From Microglena sp. YARC (lineage: Eukaryota; Chlorophyta; Chlorophyceae; Chlamydomonadales; Chlamydomonadaceae): 64,000 nucleotides of DNA. Numbering within the stretch: the stretch's first letter is position 1; each line of letters starts with the position of its first letter. This document shows positions 52,493 to 61,248 of the stretch, piece by piece. The DNA is taken from positions 53,352,551 through 53,416,550 of the forward strand of contig CM039462.1 of assembly GCA_022414725.1 (NCBI GenBank), given 5' to 3'. The translations under genes and the position numbers were made by a program. The notes under the pieces were generated by a model. It did not search any database. It was not told where the DNA came from and saw nothing but the letters and a program-made list of their open reading frames with translations.

Positions 52493-54595
52493 CTGGGTAT
52501 GGGGTATAGGGTATGGGGGTATGGGGTATAGGGTATAGGGTATGGGTATGGGGTAATGGGTATAAGGTATGGGGTATGGGGAATGGAGTATGGGTATGGG
52601 GTATGGGGTATGGGGTAATTGGGTATGGGGTATGGGGTATGGGGTATGGGGGTATGGGGTATGGGGTTGGCGGGTTTCAGTTTCTGTTCCTATTGCTGTT
52701 GCGGCTGCTGTTGTGTCTGGTTCTTGGGGGTTGTCAGGCTCAATAGATATGATGGCGAATCTGGGGTATGGGGTATGGGGTATTGGGTATGGGGTATGGG
52801 GTATGGGGTATGGGGTATTGGGTATGGGGTATTGGGTTGGGGGTTGGGTTGGGGGTTGGGGGTTGGGGGTTGTCAGGCTCAATAGATACAATGGCTACCC
52901 TGGGGTATGGGGTATGGGGTATTGGGTATGGGGTATGGGGTATGGGTATGGGGTATGGGGTATGGGGGATGGGGTATTGGGTATGGGGTATGGCGTATGG
53001 GGTATGGGTATGGGGTTGGGGGTTGGGGGGTTGGGGGTTGGGGTTGGGGGTTGTCAGGCTCATAGATACAATGGCTACCCTGGGGTATGGGGTATGGGGT
53101 ATGGGGTATGGGGTATGGGTTGGGGTATGGGGTATGGGGTATGGGGTATGGGGTATATGTGGTATGTGGTATGGGTATGTGGTATGTGGTATGTGGTATG
53201 GGGTATGAGGTATGGGGTATGGGTATGGGGTATGGCGTATTGGGTATGGGGTATGGGGTATGGGGTATTGGGGTATGGGGTATGGGGTTGGGGTTGGGGG
53301 TTGGGGGTTGGGGGTTGGGGGTTGGGGGTTGGGGTTGGGGGTTGTCAGGCTTAATAGATACAATGGCTACCCTGGGGTATGGGGTATGGGGTATGGGGTA
53401 TGGGGTATGGGGTATGGGGTATGGGTATGGGTTTGGGGTTGGGGGTTGGGGTTGGGGGTTTGGGGTTGGGGGTTGGGGGTTGGGGGTTGGGGGTTGGGGG
53501 GGGGGTTGAGGGTTGGGGGTTGGGGGTTGGGGGTTGTCAGGCTCAATAGATACAATGGCTACCCTGGGTATGGGGTATCGGGTATGGGGTATGGGGTATG
53601 GGGTATGGGGTATGGGGTATGCGGTATGGGTATGGGGTATGTGGTATGTGGTATGGGGTATGGGTATGGGGTATGTGGTATGGGGTATGGGGTATGGCGT
53701 ATTGGGTATGGGGTATTGGGTATGGGGTATGGGGTATGGGGTATGGGGTATGGGGTATGGGGTTGGGGGTTGGGGGTTGGGGGTTGTCAGGCTTAATAGA
53801 TACAATGGCTACCCTGGGGTATGGGTATGGGTATGGGGTATGGGGTATGGGTATGGGGTAGGGGTTGGGTTGGGGTTGGGGGTTGGGGGTTGGGGGTTGG
53901 GGTTGGGGGTTGGGGGTTGGGGGTTGGGGGTTGGGGGTTGGGGGTTGTCAGGCTCAATAGATACAATGGCTACCCTGGGGTATGGGGTATGGGGTATGGG
54001 GTATGGGGTATGGGGTATGGGGTATGGGGTATGGGGTTATGGCGTATGGGGTATGGGGTATGGGGTTGGGGGTTGGGGGTTGGGGGTTGGGGGTTGTCAG
54101 GCTCAATAGATACAATGGCTACCCTGGGGTATGGGGTATGGGGTATTGGGTATGGGGTATGGGGTATGGGGTATGGGGTATGGGGCATGGGGTATGGGGT
54201 ATGGGGTTGGGGTTGGGGGTGGGGGTTGTCAGGCTCAATAGATACAATGGCTACCCTGGGGTATGGGGTATGGGGTATGGGTATGGGTATGGGGTATGGG
54301 GTATGGGGTATAGGGTATGGGTTTATGGGGTATGGGGTATGGGGTATGTGGTATGGGGTATGGGGTATTGGGTATGGGGTATGGGGTATGGGGTATTGGG
54401 TATGGGGTATGGGGTATGGGGTATGGGTATGGGGTTGGGGTTGGGGGTTGGGGGTTGGGGGTTGGGGTTGGGGGTTGGGGTTGGGGGTTGGGGGTTGGGG
54501 GTTGGGGTTGGGGGTTGTCAGGCTCAATAGATATGATGGCGAACCTGGGGTATGGGGTATGGGTATGGGGTATGGGGTCATGGGGTTGGGGTTGG
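52493..54595 (-). repeat. GGGGTATGGGGTAT / GGGGGTTGGGGGTT arrays with exon acceptor copies
   Basis: Ten or so blocks repeat, on the minus strand, taccccag|ggtagccattgtatctattgagcctgacaacccc, matching the exon start cccag|attcgccatcatatctattgagcctgacacccc. The spacers are (ataccccat)n and (aacccccaacccc)n. One early block (52670-52750) also repeats a longer exon piece including agaaccagacacaacagcagccgcaacagc. Confidence 0.92.
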
Positions 54596-55125
54596 TGGTG
54601 GTGGTGATGGTGGTGATGGTGGTGATGGTGGTGGTGATGGTGGTGGTGGTGGTGATGGTAGTGGTGATGGTGGTGGTGATGGTGGTTATGGTGGTGGTGG
54701 TGGTGGTGGTGGTGGTGATTTGTGGTTGTGGTGGAGGTGGTTGCGGTAGTAGTGGTGGAGGTGATAGTGTACTGTGCCTGCCCATGGTGGTGGTGGTGGT
54801 GGTGGTAGTGGTGGTGGTGTTGATGGATGTGGTTGCAGTAGTGGTAGTGGTGGAGGTGATAGTGCACTGTGCCTGTCCATGTTGGTGGTGGTGGTGGTGG
54901 TGGTGGTGGTGGTGGTGGTGATGGAAGTGGCGGTGGTTGTGGGTGGTGGATGTGGTTGCGGATAGTGGTAGTGATGGAGGTGATAGTGCGCTGTGCCTGT
55001 CCATGGTGTGGTGGTGGGTGGTGGTGGTGGTGGTGGTGGTGGTGGTGGTGGTGCGTGGTGGTGGTGGTGATGGATGTGGTTGCGGTGGTGGTAGTGATGG
55101 AGGTGATAGTGCACTGTGCCTGTCC
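54596..55125. repeat. GGTGGT trinucleotide arrays with a repeated 30-bp block
   Basis: Long GGT/GAT runs interrupted by ggaggtgatagtgcactgtgcctgtccatg, which occurs near 54757, 54851, 54977, 55097, 55510 and 55645. The derived His/Thr or Val/Met-rich frames are artefacts. Confidence 0.9.
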
Positions 55126-55380
55126 ATGGTGGTGTAATGTGATTGCAGTATTTATTGTTCCTTTGGACTGTACTGCCAACCACATCCACAGTCTGGTAGG
55201 CCTCAAGCAGTTCAGGTTTGGATGTGATGTGAATGTAGTGTTAGTCGTACCTTTGGACTGTACTGCCAACCGCATCTACAGTCTGGTAGGACTCAAGCAG
55301 TTCAGGTTTGGATGTGATGTGATCCAAAAGGTTCTCACTCAAGCTCACTATAGGAACTACTATGAAGATGGGAATATTGG
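55126..55380 (-). pseudogene. Two degenerate copies of the exon 55735-55862 donor half
   Basis: Minus-strand 55380-55245 repeats cctatagtgagcttgagtgagaaccttttggatcac through ggttggcagtacagtccaaag|gtacgac; 55240-55130 is a shorter copy (ctgaactgcttgaggcctacc .. gtccaaag|gaacaat, donor lost). Neither has an acceptor. The first copy keeps the frame (SLSENLLDHITSKPELLESY). Confidence 0.85.
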
Positions 55381-55389
55381 AGTATCTCT

Positions 55390-55734
55390 GCATCTGTTCT
55401 TGGTGGTGGTGCGTGGTGGTGGTGATGGATGTGGTGGTGATGGTGATGTAAGTGGCGGTGGTTGTGGTGGTGGTGGATGTGGTTGCGGTAGTGGCAGTGG
55501 TGGAGGTGATCGTGCACTGTGCCTGTCCATTGTGGTAATGGTGATGGTGGTGGTGGTGGAGGTGGTGGTGGTGGTAGTGGTGGTGGTGGTGGTGGTGCGT
55601 GGTGGTGGTGGTGGTGGATGTGGTTGTAGTAGTGGTAGTGGTGGAGGTGATAGTGCACTGCGCCTGTCCATGGTGGTAATGGTGATGGTGGTGGTGGTGG
55701 AGGTGGTGGTGATGGTGGTGCGTGGTAGTCGTAC
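55390..55734. repeat. GGTGGT arrays continued
   Basis: GGTGAT/GGTGGT runs with two more copies of the gtgatagtgcactg(t/c)gcctgtccat block. No gene. Confidence 0.9.
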
Positions 55735-55862
55735 CTTCGGATAGTGCTGCCAACCGCATCCACAGTCTGGTAGGACTCAAGCAGTTCAGGTTTGGATGTG
55801 ATGTGATCCAAAAAGTTGTCACTCAAGCTTGCTATGGGAACTCCTATGCAAAAGCCAGATGC
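55735..55862 (-). CDS. Minus-strand exon of an unidentified protein (DHITSKPELLESYQTVDAVG)
   Basis: 128 nt, phase 0 start assumed, two-base end; acceptor ctcctttcag, donor gtacga. It reads ASGFCIGVPIASLSDNFLD, HITSKPELLESYQTVDAVG and STIR. With the next exon at 52492 it continues R-FAIISIEPD without phase conflict. The acceptor half is repeated about seven times upstream, the donor half twice downstream; only this copy joins both halves. Family not recognised. Confidence 0.58.
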
Positions 55863-58800
55863 CTGAAAGGAGGGATTGGGGGAGGTGGGGGCAAGGTAAT
55901 TGGTATGGGGCACGGTGAGTAGAGGGGCGTGAGGGTGAGGGGAGCGAAAGTTGTGAGGGGGTAGGGGGGGTAAGGTTAGGGTTTGGGAGGAGAGGAGGAG
56001 TGAGAGGTGAAGGTGAGGGGAACAAGTGTGGTGTAGGTGGGGTGTTGGTGTTGGTGTAGGTGTTGGTGATGGTGGTGAATCCAAAACGTTCCATGAAGCT
56101 CGCCATAGGAACTCCTGTGCAAAAGCCAGATGCCTGAAAGGAGGGATTTGGTGAGGTGGGAGAAAGGTGAGGGTATGGGGCAAGGTGAGTAGAGGGGCGT
56201 GAGGGTGAGGGGAGCGAAAGTTGTGAGGGGGTAGGGGGGTAAGGTTAGGGTTTGGGAGGAGAGGAGGAGTGAGAGGTGAAGGTGAGGGGAACAAGTGTGG
56301 TGTAGGTGGGGTGTTGGTGTTGGTGTAGGTGTTGGTGATGGTGGTGAATCCAAAACGTTCCATGAAGCTCGCCATAGGAACTCCTGTGCAAAAGCCAGAT
56401 GCCTGAAAGGAGGGATTTGGTGAGGTGGGAGAAAGGTGAGGGTATGGGGAAAGGTGAGTAGAGGGGGCTGAGGGTGAGGGGAGCGAGTGTTGTGAGGGGG
56501 TATGGAGAAAGGTGAGTAGTGGAGCGTGAGGGTGAGGGGAGCAAGTGTTGTGAGTGGGTAGGGGGGGTAAGGTGAGGGTACGGGGCAAGGTGAGTAGTGG
56601 GGCGTGAGGGTGAGGGAGTGAGTGTTGTGAGGGGGTAGGGGGTTCAAGGAGAGGGTATGGGGGAGTGAGAAGTGAGAGGTGAGGGTGAGGGAGCAAGTGT
56701 GGTGTAGGTGGGGTGTTGGTGTTGGTGTAGGTGTTGGTGATGGTGGTGAATCCAAAACGTTCCATGAAGCTCGCCATAGGAACTCCTGTGCAAAAGCCAG
56801 ATGCCTGACAGGAGGGATTTGGTGAGGTGGGAGAAAGGTGAGGTATGGGGAAAGGTGAGTAGTAAGGCGTGAGGGTGAGGGGGAGGCGAGTGTTGTGAGG
56901 GGGTATGGTGAAAGGTGAGTAGTGGAGTGTGAGGGTGAGGGGAGCAAGTGTTGTGAGTGGGTAGGGGGGGTAAGGTGAGGGTACGGGGCAAGGTGAGTAG
57001 TGGGGCGTGAGGGTGAGGGGAGTGAGTGTTGTGAGGGGGTAGGGGGGGCAAGGTGAGGGTACGGGGCAAGGTGAGTAGTGGGGCGTGAGGGTGAGGGGAG
57101 TGAGTGTTGTGAGGGGGTAGGGGGGCAAGGAGAGGGTAGGGGGGGAGATGAGTAGTGGGGCGTGAGGGTGAGGGAGGGAGTGTTGAGAGGGGTAGGGGGG
57201 CAAGGAGAGGGTAGGGGGGGAGATGAGTAGTGGGGCGTGAGGGTGAGGGGGGGAGTGTGAGAGGGGTAGGGGGAGCAAGGATAGGGTATGGGTGAGGTGA
57301 GTAGTGGGTCGTGAGGGTGAGGGGAGCGAGTGTTGTGAGTGGGTTGGGGGGTCAAGGTGAGGGTTTGGGGGGAGATGAGGAGTGAGAGGTGAGGGTGAGG
57401 GGAACAAGTGTGGTGTTGGTGGGGTGTTGGTGTTGGTGTAGGTGTAGGTGTTGGTGATGGTGGTGAATCCAAAACGTTCCATGAAGCTCGCCATAGGAAC
57501 TCCTGTGCAAAAGCCAGATGCCTGAAAGGAGGGATTTGGTGAGGTGGGAGAAAGGTGAGGGTATGGGGAAAGGTAAGTAGTAAGGCGTGAGGGTGAGGGG
57601 AGCGAGTGTTGTGAGGGGGTATGGGGAAAGGTGAGTAGTGGAGTGTGAGGGTGAGGGGAGCAAGTGTTGTGAGTGGGTAGGGGGGGTAAGGCGAGGGTAC
57701 GGGGCAAGTGAGTAGTGGAAGTGTGAGGGTGAGGGGAGTGAGTGTTGTGAGGGGGTAGGGGGGGCAAGGAGAGGGTACGGGGCAAGGTGAGTTGTGGGGC
57801 GTGAGGGTGAGGGGAGTGAGTGTTGTGAGGGGGTAGGGGGGGCAAGGAGAGGGTACGGGGGGGAGATGAGTAGTGGGGCGTGAGGGTGAGGGGAGGGAGT
57901 GTTGAGAGGGGGTAGGGGGGGCAAGGAGAGGGTAGGGGGGAGATGAGTAGTGGGGCGTGAGGGTGAGGGGAGGGAGTGTTGAGAGGGGGTAGGGGGAGCA
58001 AGGATAGGGTATGGGGTGAGGTGAGTAGTGGGTCGTGAGGGTGAGGGGAGCGAAAGTTGTGAGTGGGTTGGGGGGTCAAGGTGAGGGTTTGGGGGAGATG
58101 AGGAGTGAGAGGTGAGGGTGAGGGGAGCAAGTGTGGTGTTGGTGGGGTGTTGGTGTTGGTGTTGGTGTAGGTGTTGGTGTTGGTGATGGTGGTGAATACA
58201 AAAAGTTCTCGCTCAAGCTCGCTGTGGGAACTCCTATGCAAAATTTAGATGTCTGAAAGAGGGGATTGGGTGAGGTGGGGGCAAGGAGAGGGTATGGGGC
58301 AAGGTGATTAGTGGGGCGTGAGGGTGAGGGGAGGGAGTGTTGTAAGGGGGTATGGGGAAAGGTGAGTAGTGGAGCGTGAGGGTGAGGGGAGTGAGTGTTG
58401 TGAGGGGGTAGGGGGGCAAGGTGAGGGTACGGGGCAAGGTGAGGAGAGGGGCATGAGGGTAAGGGGGGGAGATGAGTAGTGGGGCGTGAGGGTGAGGGGA
58501 GCGAGTGTTGCGAGTGGGTTGGGGGGCAAGGTGAGTGTACGGGGCAAGGTGAGGAGAGGGGCATGAGGGTAGGGGGGAGAGATGAGTAGTGGGGCGTGAG
58601 GGTGAGTTGAGCGAGTGTTGTGAGGGGTCAGAGGGGGTAAGGTGAGGGTATGAGGTGAGGTGAGAAGTGAGAGGTGAGGGTGAGGGGAGCAGGTGTGGTG
58701 GTGGTGGGGTGTCGGTGTTGGTGTAGGAGTTGGTGATGGTGGTGAATCCAAAAAGTTCCATGAAGCTCGCTATAGGAACTCCTGTGCAAGAGCCAGATGC

Positions 58801-59040
58801 CTGACATAAGGGATTGGGTGAGGTGGGGGCAAGGTGAGGGTATGGGGCATGGTGAGTAGTGGGGCGTGAGGGTGAGAGGAGTGAGTGTTGTGAGGGGGTA
58901 GGGGGCAAGGTGAGGAGAGGGCGTGAGGGTATGGGGGGAGATGAGTAGTGGGGCGTGAGGGTGAGGGGAGCGAGTGCTGCAAGTGGGTTGGGGGGGGGTG
59001 TTGGTGTAGGTGATGGTGGTGAATCCAAGAAGCTTGATAT
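55863..59040 (-). repeat. Large higher-order repeat with copies of the 55862 exon acceptor
   Basis: On the minus strand cctttcag|gcatctggcttttgcacaggagttcctatggcgagcttcatggaacgttttgg recurs near 56130, 56400, 56810, 57525, 58250 and 58800. Between copies are runs of 50-80-bp units (caccctcacgccccactactcacc...). The frame SGFCTGVPMASF..ERFGFTTITNT in the copies diverges from the exon after about 40 bp. Confidence 0.92.
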
Positions 59041-59054
59041 CATCAGCATAGGAC

Positions 59055-59451
59055 CAGGGTACTACTTCTTGCCAAACTGGTCAGCGCTTAAAGCGCACAA
59101 ACGTCAAATTGGTCAGCACTTTTCAGTGCAAAAAGCGCAAAAACTGCGTGCTGCGCCCACAGGGGGGCGAAAAAACTGCGCGAAACGCACAGAGGGGCTC
59201 AAAAAGGCAGCGCGGCACCACGCGGCAGCGCGCGCTTAGTAGTACCAGGGTAATTCAAAGCGCGCGCTTTTGCGCTTTTGAGCGCTGAATTTTTGACCCC
59301 CTCTGCGCTTTAAGCGCAGTTTTTTGCAACCCTTGTGGGCGCTGCAAGCAATATTTGCGCTATTTGCACTACAAAGCGCAGTTTTTTTGTTTTAAAGTGC
59401 GCTAAAGCGCTGGCCAATTTAGCCATTTGAAGTACCCTGAGTAGTACCCTG
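59055..59451. mobile_element. hAT-like MITE interrupted by a nested MITE in its right TIR
   Basis: Outer element, 195 bp without the insert. Ends cagggtactac and agtagtac+cctg; flanks cataggac (59047-59054) and catgggac (59452-59459) match at 7 of 8. It belongs to the CAGGGTACTAC subfamily like 26664 and 28098, in the opposite orientation. Confidence 0.92.
59246..59439. mobile_element. Nested hAT-like MITE with perfect TSD made of the outer TIR
   Basis: 194 bp, TIR cagggtaattcaaa / tttgaagtaccctg. Both flanks are agtagtac (59238-59245, 59440-59447), which is part of the outer element's right terminus. Close in sequence to the copy at 11230. Confidence 0.95.
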
Positions 59452-59474
59452 CATGGGACATCGTGCCTTTACGT

Positions 59475-59650
59475 GACACGTAACGATAACGCCTGGTGAG
59501 GCGGGTGGTGGGTGTATTTGTGTGTCTGTGGTTGTGTGTTAGTGTGTGTCTGTAGGTGGGTGTAATGATAACGCCTGGTGGGGCGGGTGGTGGGTGTATT
59601 TGTGTGTCTGTGGTTGTGTGTTAGTGTGTGTCTGTAGGTGGGTGTAATGA
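59475..59650. repeat. Two copies of an 87-bp unit TAACGATAACGCCTGGTG...
   Basis: gataacgcctggtg(a/g)ggcgggtggtgggtgtatttgtgtgtctgtggttgtgtgttagtgtgtgtctgtaggtgggtgtaat occurs twice, and the third taatgataacgcctgg leads into the SINE-like element. Confidence 0.9.
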
Positions 59651-59848
59651 TAACGCCTGGTGGGGCGTGGTGTTAAGGGAACCCGTCGTACGCGGGTAGA
59701 GAGCGTTCTTCTACCTCAACTGGACAAGCTGCCATCGCGCTTGACAACGACTGCAACGCTAAGAGCGACCGTAGGGGGAATCGACCCCCCGACTTTTCGT
59801 CCTCAAGCAATTTTGTCTGTCACTAGACCATTGTACATCACTGATAGG
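59651..59848 (-). repeat. tRNA-derived SINE-like element
   Basis: On the minus strand the head reads aatggtctagtgacagac (RNA polymerase III A box, family form TGGYNNAGTGG) and 40 bp later gggggtcgattcccccta (B box with a perfect 5-bp T-stem around gtcgatt). The tail ends cgtacgacgggttcccttaa and gcctggtggggcg-like sequence, as in the copy at 49145. The tRNA cloverleaf is incomplete, so a SINE is preferred over a tRNA gene. Confidence 0.6.
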
Positions 59849-59849
59849 G

Positions 59850-60819
59850 GCGTGTGTGACAAACAAACATACATACGCACACGCAAACATGCATACACAC
59901 ACGCAAACATACATACACACCTTTTTTCTGGCCGCACACCAATCAGCATGCGCCCTGGCCTACACACACACTCACACACTCACACAAACATACATACGCA
60001 CACGCAAACATGCATACACACACACGCAAACATACATACACACCTTTTTTCTGGCCGCACACCAATCAGCATGCACCCTGGCCTACACACACACTCACAG
60101 ACACACACACACACAAACATACATACACACACGCAAACATACATACACACATACATACACACACATGCATACACACACATACATACACACACATACATAC
60201 ACACACATACATACACACACGCAAACATACGTGCACACCTTTTTTCTGGCCGCACACCAATCAGCATGCGCCCTGGCCTACACACACACTCACACACTCA
60301 CACAAACATACATACGCACACGCAAACATGCATACACACACACGCAAACATACATACACACCTTTTTTCTGGCCGCACACCAATCAGCATGCACCCTGGC
60401 CTACACACACACTCACAGACACACACACACACAAACATACATACACACACGCAAACATACATACACACATACATACACACACATGCATACACACACATAC
60501 ATACACACACATACATACACACACATACATACACACACGCAAACATACGTGCACACCATTTTTCTGGCCGCACACCAATCAGCATGCGCCCTGGCCTACA
60601 CACACACTCACACACTCACACAAACATACATACGCACACGCAAACATGCATACACACACACGCAAACATACATACACAGATTTTTTCTGGCCGCACACCA
60701 ATCAGCATGCAGGCGACAAGAAACGGAGTTGCACAGAAGCTGGGGGTAGATCATCACTGCTGACGACAATCCCCAGGCCCTGACCACTACTGCATGGTAA
60801 GCTACCCACATACATACAT

Positions 60820-60850
<31 letters not shown>

Positions 60851-61026
60851 AACATACATACAAATAAACACACACCTTTTTTCTGGCCGCACACCAATCA
60901 GCATGCGCCCTGGCCTACACACACACTCACAGACACACACACACAAACATACATACACACACACAAACATACATACACACATACATACACACACATACAT
61001 ACACACACGCAAACATACGTGCACAC
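59850..61026 (-). repeat. 318-bp and smaller units with copies of the 61027 exon end plus ACACAT runs
   Basis: Minus-strand copies of catgctgattggtgtgcggccagaaaaaag|gtgtg recur near 59920, 60040, 60245, 60365, 60565, 60685 and 60880 within (acacacatacat)n. 59980-60300 and 60300-60615 are a near-identical 318-bp direct duplication. At 60700-60800 a longer copy includes about 100 bp of the exon with a one-base insertion. Confidence 0.92.
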
Positions 61027-61244
61027 CTTTTTTCTGGCCGCACACCAATCAGCATGCAAGCGACAAGAAATGGAGTTGCACAGAAGCTGGGGTAGATCAT
61101 CACTGCTGACGACAATCCCCAGGCCCTGACCACTACTGCATGGTAAGCTTCCAGAACATTCTGAGGCTGCGCCCAATGCGTCTGAGATCTGGCTGCTCAA
61201 GGTCATCACCAATTTCAGGCTGCCAACATCGTATCGGATAGCCA
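61027..61244 (-). CDS. Minus-strand exon of an unidentified protein (ends LHADWCAARKK)
   Basis: 218 nt, two bases in, phase 0 end; acceptor is a poly-C tract ending cag, donor gtgtgc. It reads AIRYDVGSLKLVMTLSSQIS, DALGAASECSGSLPCSSGQG, LGIVVSSDDLPQLLCNSISC and RLHADWCAARKK. No frame break over 72 codons, and its 3' part is copied at least seven times downstream. An internal catgcag|tag could be an alternative acceptor since the longer copy at 60800 begins near it. Family unknown. Confidence 0.48.
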
Positions 61245-61248
61245 CTGG

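Noticed and set aside
55335..58241. 968-codon minus-strand frame
   Set aside because: It joins a real 128-nt exon to repeat spacers (Thr/Pro/His-rich); the splice sites at 55862 and 55735 and the repeat structure explain it better.
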